Source: Clostridium felsineum DSM 794
GTDB taxonomy: Bacteria; Bacillota; Clostridia; Clostridiales; Clostridiaceae
Reading direction: 5' to 3'
Length of the DNA stretch: 64,000 nt
NCBI RefSeq assembly: GCF_002006355.2
Contig: NZ_CP096980.1
Location: 1,178,001 to 1,242,000, forward strand
The first letter of the stretch is position 1. The number at the start of each line of letters is the position of its first letter. The translations under genes and the position numbers were made by a program. Below are positions 48,329 to 57,213 of the stretch, one piece after another. A model generated the notes under the pieces. The model did no database searches, had not been told where the DNA came from, and saw only the letters and a list, made by a program, of their open reading frames with translations.

Positions 48329-48489
48329 TAAAATTTGTCGTCGACCCTTAGTAGTGTAAAAACACCGGAGGGTCGACGATTTTTAAGTTTGTAGTAAAAT
48401 AGCGGGTTTTGATTGGTTTTTCATTAATTTTGAAGAAAGTTTGTAAAAGTTGATTTTTTGAAGAAGCTGATGTATGCTATATTTGATGG
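48329..48489 (+). promoter_or_regulatory. CRISPR leader L11
   Basis: Standard layout directly after rpn copy 2; the terminator run is TTTTTAAG. TGCTATATT. Confidence 0.88.
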
Positions 48490-48859
48490 GTTTTTAGAAT
48501 ACCTATAAGGAATTGAAACCGATTTAGGTTGGCAGGATTTATGCAGTGATAACTTTAGTTTTTAGAATACCTATAAGGAATTGAAACATTGCATTGACTA
48601 AACTATCTTTATGTGTTGTTTCTAAGTTTTTAGAATACCTATAAGGAATTGAAACAGCAATGGTATTTGGTACAGGCATTAAGAACTTTTTACGTTTTTA
48701 GAATACCTATAAGGAATTGAAACAGAGTAATAGAGCTATATTGAATATGACTATTAAATGTTTTTAGAATACCTATAAGGAATTGAAACTATTTTTCATC
48801 AAAATATAAAAACAATTTTTCTATCTTTCGTTTTTAGAATACCTATAAGGAATTGAAAC
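48490..48859 (+). CRISPR. CRISPR array 11: 6 repeats, 5 spacers
   Basis: Repeats at 48490, 48558, 48626, 48694, 48760 and 48830; A10 with TA17-18. Spacers run from 36 to 40 nt. Confidence 0.98.
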
Positions 48860-49018
48860 TATGGGTGAAATGGAGAAAGTGGTTGGATGTGTTATAGAAG
48901 GATAATGGGTCTGGCGACCCAAACCCCTGGTAGGATTGCTTTCGGAGTACTTATTATTATATTTACGTATATTTGAATTTAGGAAATTGAAGAATTAATA
49001 GATAAATAAATCTAACTG
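48860..49018 (+). repeat. CRISPR trailer T11, one hairpin element and rpn 3' remnant
   Basis: Stem GGGTC/GACCC (loop TGGC). GGAAATTGAAGAATTAATAG plus ATAAATA (about 48982-49008) matches the rpn end as in T9. Confidence 0.8.
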
Positions 49019-49178
49019 AAAATTTGTCGTCGACCCTGAGTAGTGTAAAAACACTGGGGGGTCGACGATTTTTAAGTTTGTAGTAAAATAGCAGGTTTTG
49101 ATTGGTTTTTCATTAATTTTGAAGAAAGTTTGTAAAAGTTGATTTTTTGAAGAAGCTGATGTATGCTATATTTGATGG
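49019..49178 (+). promoter_or_regulatory. CRISPR leader L12
   Basis: Standard layout; TGCTATATT. Confidence 0.88.
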
Positions 49179-49407
49179 GTTTTTAGAATACCTATGAGGA
49201 ATTGAAACATGGCTATAAAAGTAATTGATGGTATAGTGCATCAGTTTTTAGAATACCTATGAGGAATTGAAACTATTCAGGAATCAGTGGAAACAACAGA
49301 CGTGTTAAAAGTTTTTAGAATACCTATGAGGAATTGAAACAATTCTTCAAATTCAAACTCATTTTGAATTTTCTCTAGTTTTTAGAATACCTATGAGGGA
49401 TTGAAAC
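49179..49407 (+). CRISPR. CRISPR array 12: 4 repeats, 3 spacers
   Basis: Repeats at 49179, 49244, 49311 and 49378; A10, TG17-18, the last with G at position 22. Confidence 0.98.
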
Positions 49408-49749
49408 TGTGGGTGAAATAGAGAAAGAGACTGGATGGAGTTAAAGAAGGATAATGGGTCTAGCGACCCAAGCCCCAGGTAGGATTGCATTTAGATTACC
49501 TATAAGGGATTGAAACTGTTTATGAAATGTAGAAAGAGATGGTATAAGGTTATAGAAGGATAATGGACTACGTCCAAACCTCGTGTAGGATTGTATTTAA
49601 AGTACCCATGAGGGATTGAAACCGTTGGAAAATGGATAAAGAGGTTGGATGAGGTTAAAGAAGGATAATGGGTCTTACGACCTAAGCCCTAGATAAGATT
49701 AGAGGTATAATGAATCTCACGAATCAAGCTCTTAGTAAGATTAAATTTA
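49408..49749 (+). repeat. CRISPR trailer T12, four hairpin elements
   Basis: Three full elements (stems GGGTC/GACCC, GGAC/GTCC, GGGTC/GACC) are separated by degenerate repeats (about 49486-49515 and 49592-49621); a fourth decayed copy (GAATC/GAATC, no longer paired) ends the block. The longest trailer. Confidence 0.78.
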
Positions 49750-49907
49750 GAATTTGTCGTCGACCCTTAGTAGTGTAAAAACACCGGGGGGCGACGATTT
49801 TTTAGTTTATAGTAAAATAGAGGGTTTGAATTGGTTTTTCGTTAATTTTGAAGAAGATTTGTAAAAGTTGATTTTTTGAAGAAGCTGATGTATGCTATAT
49901 TGGATGA
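49750..49907 (+). promoter_or_regulatory. CRISPR leader L13
   Basis: Standard layout, terminator slightly shortened; reads TTGGATGAG before the repeat. Confidence 0.86.
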
Positions 49908-50069
49908 GTTTTTAGAATACCTATGAGGAATTGAAACATAATATCTTCTTTATCGTTCTGATCATAGATTGAAGTTTTTAGAGTACCTATAAGGGATTGA
50001 AACAAAAATAATTTGCAATTCAGACTCAAAAACATCGTAGTTTTTAGATTACCTATAAGGAATTGAAAC
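49908..50069 (+). CRISPR. CRISPR array 13: 3 repeats of three types, 2 spacers
   Basis: Repeats at 49908 (A10, TG), 49974 (G10, TA, G22) and 50040 (T10, TA). Every repeat has a different haplotype. Confidence 0.95.
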
Positions 50070-50335
50070 TATGGGTGAAATAGAGAAAGAGATGGTATGA
50101 GGTTATAGAAGGATAATGGACTACGTCCAAACCTCATGTAGGATTGTATTTAGAATACCTATAAGGGATTGAAACTGTGGATGAAATAGAGAAAGAAGTT
50201 GGATGTGGTTAAAGAAGGATAATGGATCTTACGACCCAAACCCCTGGTAGGATTGCATTTAGAATACATATTATTATATTTTAATATATTAGAATTTGCT
50301 GAATTGGAAAGTTAAGAGATAAATAAATATAACTT
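50070..50335 (+). repeat. CRISPR trailer T13, two hairpin elements
   Basis: Stems GGAC/GTCC and GGATC/GACCC with a degenerate repeat between (ending 50175). The tail AAGTTAAGAGATAAATA resembles the rpn 3' end. Confidence 0.78.
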
Positions 50336-50495
50336 AAAATTTGTCGTCGACCCTGAGTAGTGTAAAAACACCGGGGGGTCGACGATTTTTCAGTTTGTAG
50401 TAAAATAGCGGGTTTGGATTGATTTTTGATTGATTTTGAAAAAGATTTGTAAAAGTTGATTTTTTGGAGAAGCTGATGTATGCTATATTAGATGG
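50336..50495 (+). promoter_or_regulatory. CRISPR leader L14
   Basis: Standard layout with TTGATTTTTGATTG in the body; TGCTATATTAGATGG. Confidence 0.87.
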
Positions 50496-50993
50496 GTCTT
50501 TAGAGTACCTATGAGGAATTAAAACTATGAATGGTTTGATATTCAAGCAACGTCACCTAAGTCTTTAGAGTACCTATGAGGAATTAAAACCATGTAAGAG
50601 CGTTTGCAAAAGCGATAGCAAAACAACGTCTTTAGAGTACCTATGAGGAATTAAAACTCTCTTGTTGATACTGTTCATGCAGCTGGACTAGTTGGTCTTT
50701 AGAGTACCTATGAGGAATTAAAACAAAATATAAATAATAAAGACTTTAATATAAATATAAGTCTTTAGAGTACCTATGAGGAATTAAAACGTGAAGCCCA
50801 CCTCAAGATTAGATTTCCCATAACATAGTCTTTAGAGTACCTATGAGGAATTAAAACGGTTATGTAGCTGTCGGAGGAGATGGTGAGGGCATTTGGTCTT
50901 TAGAGTACCTATGAGGAATTAAAACCAATCATGCGGTTGGATGGCGATAGAAGGTGTATGTAAGTCTTTAGAGTACCTATGAGGAATTAAAAC
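50496..50993 (+). CRISPR. CRISPR array 14: 8 repeats, 7 spacers
   Basis: Repeats at 50496, 50561, 50628, 50695, 50761, 50828, 50896 and 50964. All eight start GTCTTTAGAG and end AATTAAAAC, changes that in other arrays occur only in distal repeats. The tag would read ATTAAAAC. Confidence 0.97.
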
Positions 50994-51153
50994 TGTGGGT
51001 GAAATAGAGAAAGAGTTTGGATGGAGTTAAAGAAGGATAATGGGTCTAGCGACCCAAGCCCCAGGTAGGATTGCATTTAGAATACATATTATTATATTTT
51101 AATATATTAGAATTTGCTTAATTGGAAAGTTAAGAGATAAATAAATATAACTT
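50994..51153 (+). repeat. CRISPR trailer T14, one hairpin element
   Basis: Stem GGGTC/GACCC (loop TAGC), then an AT-rich run and the rpn-like AAGTTAAGAGATAAATA tail. Confidence 0.78.
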
Positions 51154-51313
51154 AAAATTTGTCGTCGACCCTTAGTAGTGTAAAAACACCGTGGGGTCGA
51201 CGATTTTTTAGTTTGTAGTAAAGTAGCGGGTTTGGATTGATTTTTTATTGATTTTGAAGAAGATTTGTAAAAGTTGATTTTTTGAAGAAGCTGATGTATG
51301 CTATATTGGATGG
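51154..51313 (+). promoter_or_regulatory. CRISPR leader L15
   Basis: Standard layout; TGCTATATTGGATGG. Confidence 0.87.
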
Positions 51314-51677
51314 GGTTTTAGAGTACCTATGAGGGATTGAAACAAAAATATGCAAAAAAGGATTCTGCTGGTGAAATTATGGGTTTTAGAGTACCTATGA
51401 GGGATTGAAACTTAGAAAAATTTCTAACATGTTTCTTTAGGTCTACAAGTTTTTAGAGTACCTATGAGGAATTGAAACCTTTTTGTTAGTTGCTTATGTT
51501 TGGTTATTAAATATGTTTTTAGAATACCTATGAGGAATTGAAACCACTTTAATGTCTGCATATATTATATCTCCTTATTAAGTTTTTAGAATACCTATGA
51601 GGAATTGAAACTGATCTAACTTACACGATATTGTATCTTTAGTATAAGTTTTTAGAATACCTATGAGGGATTGAAAC
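51314..51677 (+). CRISPR. CRISPR array 15: 6 repeats, 5 spacers, mixed repeats
   Basis: Repeats at 51314 and 51382 (GGTTTTAGAG, G22), 51449 (G10, A22), 51515 and 51582 (A10) and 51648 (A10, G22). Repeat type changes stepwise from leader to distal end. Confidence 0.97.
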
Positions 51678-51836
51678 TGTGGGTGAAATGGAAAAAGGGG
51701 TTGGATTTGGTTATAGAAGGATAATGGATCTGGCGACCCAAACTCCTGGTAGGATTGCATTTAGAATACATATTATTATATTTTAATATATTAGAATTTG
51801 CTGAATTTGAAAGTTAAGAGATAAATAAATATAACT
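51678..51836 (+). repeat. CRISPR trailer T15, one hairpin element
   Basis: Stem GGATC/GACCC (one wobble/mismatch), then the rpn-like tail. Confidence 0.76.
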
Positions 51837-51997
51837 TAAAATTTGTTGTCGACCCTTAGTAGTGTAAAAACACTGGGGGGTCGACGATTTTTTAGTTTGT
51901 AGTAAAATAGCGGGTTTGGATTGATTTTTTATTGATTTTGAAGAAAATTTGTAAAAGTTGATTTTTTGAAGAAGCTGATGTATGCTATATTGGATGG
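51837..51997 (+). promoter_or_regulatory. CRISPR leader L16
   Basis: Standard layout, one change in the stem (GTTGTCGACC); TGCTATATTGGATGG. Confidence 0.87.
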
Positions 51998-52364
51998 GTT
52001 TTTAGAGTACCTATGAGGAATTAAAACTTTAATATCATAATGTTTCGTGCTGGTATAACTCTTGTTTTTAGAGTACCTATGAGGAATTAAAACTGGTGCA
52101 GGTGATAACTCAACAACTTTTAATATACCTGATGTTTTTAGAGTACCTATGAGGAATTAAAACTTTATAATGGTTGGAAATGTGGTCCATGCAGCAGGTG
52201 TTTTTAGAGTACCTATGAGGAATTAAAACACCACCTACCTTTTTTATTTACCTTTCATAAATAGTATGTTTCTAGAGTACCTATGAGGAATTAAAACTTC
52301 ATTTTCAACACTCCTTTTCTAATTTGTAGGTATAGTTTTTAGAGTACCTATAAGGAATTGAAAC
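51998..52364 (+). CRISPR. CRISPR array 16: 6 repeats, 5 spacers
   Basis: Repeats at 51998, 52064, 52134, 52200, 52268 and 52335. The first five end AATTAAAAC (one with GTTTCTAGAG); the last is a standard G10/TA repeat ending TTGAAAC. Confidence 0.97.
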
Positions 52365-52629
52365 TGATGGTAAATGGAGAAAGAGGTTGGATGGAGTTAT
52401 AGAAGGATAATGGGTCTAGTGACCCAAACCCCTGGAAGGATTGCATTTAGAATACCTATGAGGAATTAAAACTGTGGGTGAAATGAATAAAGATATTATA
52501 TGAAGTTATAGAAGGATAATGGGTCTTACGACCCAAAACCCTGGTAGGATTGCTTTCAGAATAACGATTAGAAAATTTTAAAATGATAGAATAAATAAGT
52601 AAGAATTAAGAGATAAATAAATCTAACTT
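52365..52629 (+). repeat. CRISPR trailer T16, two hairpin elements
   Basis: Stems GGGTC/GACCC (loops TAGT and TTAC), with a degenerate repeat between (ending 52472). The AATTAAGAGATAAATA tail follows. Confidence 0.8.
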
Positions 52630-52788
52630 GAAATTTGTCGTCGACCCTTAGTAGTGTAAAAACATTGGAGGGTCGACGATTTTTTGGTTTGTAGTAAAAT
52701 AGCTGGTTTTGATTGGTTTTTCATTAATTTTGAAGAAAGTTTGTAAAAGTTGATTTTTTGAAGAAGCTGATGTATGCTATATTGGATG
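52630..52788 (+). promoter_or_regulatory. CRISPR leader L17
   Basis: Complete-looking leader with TGCTATATTGGATGG, yet no array follows. Confidence 0.86.
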
Positions 52789-53017
52789 GTTTTTTAGAGT
52801 ACCTATGAGGAATTTAAACTGTGTATGAAATGTAGAAAGAGATTTTATGGAGTTAAAGAAGGATAGTGGGTCTGGTCTTATGATCTAAGCACCAGATAAG
52901 ATTAGAATTATAATGAATTTCACGCACCAAGCTCTTGGTAAGATTAAATTTAGAATTTTTGTTGGAGAATTTTTAAATATTGGAAGATAAAAGTTAAGAG
53001 ATAAATAAATATAACTT
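52789..53017 (+). repeat. Spacerless cassette: one repeat and trailer T17
   Basis: One imperfect 31-nt repeat (52789-52819, six Ts, ending TTTAAAC) is followed at once by two trailer elements, both with decayed stems. Confidence 0.82.
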
Positions 53018-53177
53018 AAAATTTGTCGTCGACCCTTAGTAGTGTAAAAACACTGGGGGGTCGACGATTTTTTAGTTTGTAGTAAAATAGCGGGTTTGTA
53101 TTGATTTTTGATTGATTTTGAAGAAGATTTGTAAAAGTTGATTTTTTGAAGAAGCTGATGTATGCTATATTAGATGG
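53018..53177 (+). promoter_or_regulatory. CRISPR leader L18
   Basis: Standard layout; TGCTATATTAGATGG. Last leader of the locus. Confidence 0.87.
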
Positions 53178-53608
53178 GTTTTTAGATTACCTATGAGGAA
53201 TTGAAACACCGGATACGAGCAGGAAACAACGTATAAGTGTTTTTTGTTTTTAGATTACCTATGAGGAATTGAAACCATTTCGTCTCTTGGCTTTACTCCG
53301 TTTGAAGCATTGTTTTTAGATTACCTATGAGGAATTGAAACATAACAAAGATGAAGCTTTTAAATTTGCTCAAAATTGTTTTTAGATTACCTATGAGGAA
53401 TTGAAACGCGTTGGGTTGCACAGTAGCAACTTTAGATGGTAGTATGTTTTTAGATTACCTATGAGGAATTGAAACTCTAAAAAGACTTTAGACATTCCAC
53501 ATGCTGGGAAGTTTTTAGATTACCTATGAGGAATTGAAACTACTATAGCTATTATAGAATTGCAATACTTTTATTATAGTTTTTAGAATACCTATAAGGG
53601 ATTAAAAC
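53178..53608 (+). CRISPR. CRISPR array 18: 7 repeats, 6 spacers
   Basis: Repeats at 53178, 53246, 53312, 53378, 53446, 53511 (all T10, TTAGATTACC) and 53579 (A10, G22, ending TTAAAAC). Confidence 0.98.
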
Positions 53609-53796
53609 TGTGGGTGAAATGAAGAAAGATATTATATGAAGTTATAGAAGGATAATGGGTCTTACGACCCAAACCCCTGGTAGGATTGCTTTCAGAATAC
53701 CTATGAGGAATTAAAACTGTGGGTGAAATAGAGAAAGAGTTTGGATGGAGTTAAAGAAGGATAATGGGTCTAGCGACCCAAGCCCCAGGTAGGATT
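53609..53796 (+). repeat. CRISPR trailer T18a, two hairpin elements
   Basis: Stems GGGTC/GACCC with loops TTAC and TAGC, with a degenerate repeat between (ending 53717). Confidence 0.8.
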
Positions 53797-54093
53797 GCAT
53801 TTAGAATACCTATAAGGAATTAAAACTCAAATCATAATAATAACTATCACCATCACACTCCCCTGTTTTTAGAGTACCTATAAGGAATTAAAACATGCAT
53901 GTCCTATATTCATTCCTGCAACAGTCTGTAGTTTTTAGAGTACCTATAAGGAATTAAAACTATTTCTTTGAAGACGTTCCATCTGAAACTATTTGTGTTT
54001 TTAGAGTACCTATGAGGAATTAAAACTGTCTTTTTCTTCTATATCCAATATTCCAGCAAGTACGTTTTTAGAGTACCTATGAGGGATTAAAAC
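53797..54093 (+). CRISPR. Leaderless array 18b: 5 repeats, 4 spacers
   Basis: A degenerate repeat (53797-53826) and repeats at 53865, 53931, 53997 and 54064, all ending TTAAAAC. It follows a trailer and has no leader. Confidence 0.95.
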
Positions 54094-54220
54094 TGTGGGT
54101 GAAATGAAGAAAGAGTTTATATGAAGTTATAGAAGGATAATGGACTAGGTCCAAGCCTCTGATATGATTATAATGGGTTCAGGGATCCAAGCACCGAGTA
54201 TGTTTGTGTGTAACATGTTC
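54094..54220 (+). repeat. Terminal trailer T18b, two hairpin elements
   Basis: Stems GGAC/GTCC and GGGTT/GATCC (paired through G-U and A-U changes). This ends the CRISPR region. Confidence 0.75.
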
Positions 54221-54246
54221 ATATTTTTGTTGAAAACCATTACAAA

Positions 54247-54276
54247 TTCACAAAAGAATGCTCTCTAGAATATAAT
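54247..54276 (+). promoter_or_regulatory. Promoter of the glycosyltransferase-methyltransferase gene
   Basis: TTCACA (54247-54252), 18-nt spacing, TATAAT (54271-54276), 28 nt before the ATG. Confidence 0.6.
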
Positions 54277-54304
54277 GTAGTGATTATTTTGTAGGTGGGA
54301 TTTG

Positions 54305-56209
54305 ATGAAGAAGAAATTGGCTTTCTTTGTGAAAGAGGGTTTGGATAATTTTCTTGTGGATGTAATTAGTGGTGTTTCAGATGAATATGACACTAGAAAA
54401 ATCATTGTTAAGAGTTATGATCAGATTAATAAGTGGATGCAGTGGGCGGATATTTCATTTTTTGAATGGTGTGATGAACTGGTAATATACGCTAGTAAAT
54501 TAAAGATGGCTGAAAAAAAGAAAATTGTGTGTAGACTTCATAGGTATGAGGTTTTTACTGATTATCCTAAAATGGTTAATTGGGATAATGTAGATAGGCT
54601 TATAATTGTAACAGAACATTTGGAAAAGCTTTTAAAAATTCAAGTTCCAGATATAGATGAAAGAGTTAACATTATAACTGTAAATAATGGAGTTAATTTA
54701 AGTAAATATAAATTTAAGGAAAGAAAAAAGGGGTTTAATATTGCATATGTAGGGTATATTCATGCTAGAAAAAATCCAGTATTATTGCTCCAAATAATGA
54801 AGGTACTTGTGGAGAAGGATAAAAGATATAAATTATATGTTGCAGGTAAATTTCAGGATGGATTAATTGAATTGTACTGGAAGGATCAGATAAATAAAAT
54901 GCAGCTTCAGGACAATGTGATTTTTCATGGGTGGCAAAATGATATAGGGGCATTTTTGGAGGATAAAAATTATCTTTTGTCTACTAGTATACATGAAAGC
55001 TTTGGTTTTGGAATTGCAGAGGCTATGGCAAGGGGGATAAAGCCTATAATTCATAATTTCTTGTTTGCAGATGAAATATGGGATAAGAAATTTATGTTTT
55101 GTTCATTAAATGAAGCAGTGAAAATGATTTGTGAAGGTGAGTATAATTCAAAAGAGTATAGAGCTTTTATTGAAGTTAATTATTTTTTAGAAGATGAGAT
55201 TATAAAAATAAAAAAAGTGTTAGAAGGTTTATTTGATGAAAAATTGACTTTTCCGTATATTTTATCTCTGTTTGAAGAGTTTACCCCATATACTTCAGAA
55301 TATATAAATAAATTTGATTTTGAAAAAGCTTATTTAACAATGGGAAAAAGGGAAATGATAGCACAAAATATTGAACTTGTAGAATTTATATTGAAGAATG
55401 AAAAGGGAAGGCAAATTGTATTTACTAATATTTTATATAATAAAAATAATAAAGAAATAGCATTACCAAATTATATTTTTAATAGTAAACATAAAGGTAA
55501 AATAGTTGAGTTTGTTAATGGAATTTTAAATATAAAGAGTGAAAATAATAAGAATATTCAAGGATATGTGTTTGATAAAGAGATTGAAGAGGATATAAAT
55601 AAAAACTATCTTGCATATATGTGGGAAAGAGGTATACCTGCCACCGAATTTATGCCGTTTTTATGTTTTGTAAGAATAATTGAAAGGTATAAATTTGCTT
55701 TGAAGTTTATTAAGCCTACAGATGAAATTTTGGAAGCTGCCTCTGGTTTTGGATATGGTGCAGCATATTTTAAAGATAAGTGTAAAAAAGTTTATGCTTT
55801 GGATTTGTCGCCTAGAAATATAGAATTTTCAAAAGCTGCTTATGATTTTGAAAATATAAATTTTATTGAGGGAGATGTTACAAAGCTGCCTTTTGAAGAT
55901 AATAAATTCGATGTGTATACTTCCTTTGAAACTTTAGAACATCTTCCTATTGATTCTATTAAAGCTTATTTTAGAGAAGCAATTAGAGTTTTGAAGAAAG
56001 AAGGGGTTATGATAATTTCTACGCCAAATGGAGAAGCACGAAAGAGTGTTAACAATCCTTTCCATATAAAGGAATATAATTATGATGAATTTAGTAAAAT
56101 GTTAAGTAAGTATTTTTCTAGTATTAGTTATTATTCTGTGACTGATTTTAAAGTGGAAAAGGGAATGAAAGATGCTTCATTAAATATGATAGCTGTTTGC
56201 TATATATAG
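54305..56209 (+). CDS. Glycosyltransferase (GT-B) fused to a SAM methyltransferase
   Basis: 634 aa from ATG 54305 (AGGTGG 6 nt upstream). The N-terminal half is a GT-B glycosyltransferase: IAYVGYIHARKNPVLLL (near 145), VIFHGW, and the donor-site motif HESFGFGIAEAMARG (about 230-245). The middle (about 320-460) is not recognised. The C-terminal part is a class I methyltransferase: EAASGFGYGAAYF (motif I, near 478), ALDLSPRNIEFS, EGDVTKLPF and ETLEHLP, of the Methyltransf_11 type. Such fusions usually act on cell-surface glycans, but the substrate cannot be read. It has its own promoter and no obvious link to CRISPR. Confidence 0.85.
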   Translation: MKKKLAFFVKEGLDNFLVDVISGVSDEYDTRKIIVKSYDQINKWMQWADISFFEWCDELVIYASKLKMAEKKKIVCRLHRYEVFTDYPKMVNWDNVDRLIIVTEHLEKLLKIQVPDIDERVNIITVNNGVNLSKYKFKERKKGFNIAYVGYIHARKNPVLLLQIMKVLVEKDKRYKLYVAGKFQDGLIELYWKDQINKMQLQDNVIFHGWQNDIGAFLEDKNYLLSTSIHESFGFGIAEAMARGIKPIIHNFLFADEIWDKKFMFCSLNEAVKMICEGEYNSKEYRAFIEVNYFLEDEIIKIKKVLEGLFDEKLTFPYILSLFEEFTPYTSEYINKFDFEKAYLTMGKREMIAQNIELVEFILKNEKGRQIVFTNILYNKNNKEIALPNYIFNSKHKGKIVEFVNGILNIKSENNKNIQGYVFDKEIEEDINKNYLAYMWERGIPATEFMPFLCFVRIIERYKFALKFIKPTDEILEAASGFGYGAAYFKDKCKKVYALDLSPRNIEFSKAAYDFENINFIEGDVTKLPFEDNKFDVYTSFETLEHLPIDSIKAYFREAIRVLKKEGVMIISTPNGEARKSVNNPFHIKEYNYDEFSKMLSKYFSSISYYSVTDFKVEKGMKDASLNMIAVCYI

Positions 56210-56274
56210 AAATGTAAGAGAAAGTAGAAAGACAATTTTAGTGACCTTCTGTCTTAAGAAATTTAAAAAAGTCT

Positions 56275-56316
56275 AGATAAATATCCTGATATAAAAAGGA
56301 TATTTATTTTTTATAT
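56275..56316 (+). terminator. Intrinsic terminator
   Basis: ATAAATATCC pairs with GGATATTTAT across an 11-nt loop, followed by T6. It ends the glycosyltransferase transcript. Confidence 0.85.
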
Positions 56317-56432
56317 AGAATTACCATATGTTACCATAAAATCTTATTATTTATTGACACTAATTAAAAAATGGTATATAATACTATAGGAACATATGTT
56401 CGTGTCAGAATTAAAAGGGAGTGTTATAGTCA

Positions 56433-56888
56433 GTGTACAGAGAAGATTATTATAAGTTTTCGCATTACTTTTTACCGTATTCTTTGTTTAAGTTTGGAAA
56501 TTTGATTATAAAAAGAATATTAGAAGATAAAGATGGTTTTATTAAAAATTTAAAAACCTCATGGAGAAATATAGAGTTAGAAAAAAGCTTTGTAAGGAGT
56601 AATCCTCCAAGCTTTGAAATTGATAATATAGAAATAAATAAGGCTAAATCTCTTATTGTAGTTAAAATGCCAGAGGCTAAAGAAGAAAAAGAGGCTTTAT
56701 ATATAGGTATAGGCTTTAATAAAAAGAATGATATTAGATACTTCACATATGAAATAGGCAAGGGAATACATTTTGAAGATGTATATTTTTTGTGTGAATG
56801 GACGAAGGAATTAAAACATATAAATCATGGGGTATATTCAAATAAAGATATTGGAAATTTCATAGGAGATATAAAAGCCTTATTTTAA
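56433..56888 (+). CDS. Small protein of unknown function
   Basis: 151 aa, not recognised. GTG start with AGGGAGTG about 10 nt upstream. No signal peptide or membrane segment; it looks like a mixed alpha/beta cytosolic protein with SLIVVKMPE, ALYIGIGFN and FTYEIGKG strands. It stands alone between two terminators. Confidence 0.7.
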   Translation: MYREDYYKFSHYFLPYSLFKFGNLIIKRILEDKDGFIKNLKTSWRNIELEKSFVRSNPPSFEIDNIEINKAKSLIVVKMPEAKEEKEALYIGIGFNKKNDIRYFTYEIGKGIHFEDVYFLCEWTKELKHINHGVYSNKDIGNFIGDIKALF

Positions 56889-56905
56889 AAAAATTTATCA
56901 GGTAA

Positions 56906-56936
56906 AAGACGTCTTATACATAGGCGTTTTTTTATT
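56906..56936 (+). terminator. Intrinsic terminator
   Basis: ACGTCT / AGGCGT stem (one G-U pair) followed by T7. The rest of the gap to 57213 holds the cellulase promoter region; TATAAT at 57125-57130 may be a -10 but no good -35 is seen. Confidence 0.65.
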
Positions 56937-57213
56937 TTTTCAAGTTTTATTTTAAATAATGAGGCCTTTTTTTTTCTCTTTTTTTATAAGAAATGCATTT
57001 TCATAGAGTAAAACTGTAATATTACGCTATTGAATATTATTACAATTAATACAACTAGATGTATTAAAGTAAAATTGACCAATGGATAAGTTTACAACTA
57101 AAGTAATCATATGATAAAATAGAGTATAATTGCAATGTAAAATTTTATTTTTACGCTGTAATTGTACATAAATTTTCACATAACTTTTATAAGATATATG
57201 AAGGGAATGGTTT

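Noticed and set aside
50658..52199. Spacers 50658-50694 and 52164-52199 as a homologous pair (both encode VHAAG)
   Set aside because: Only about 12 of 14 bases agree and the flanks differ; chance is sufficient. The same peptide occurs in the PKS ketoreductase, which is also a short chance match and not self-targeting.
30776..54180. Trailer hairpins as guanidine-II (mini-ykkC) riboswitches
   Set aside because: Some loops read ACG, but the loop is not conserved (TCC, TTC, TGGC, TAGC) while the stem is, and there is no downstream guanidine gene. The resemblance is superficial.
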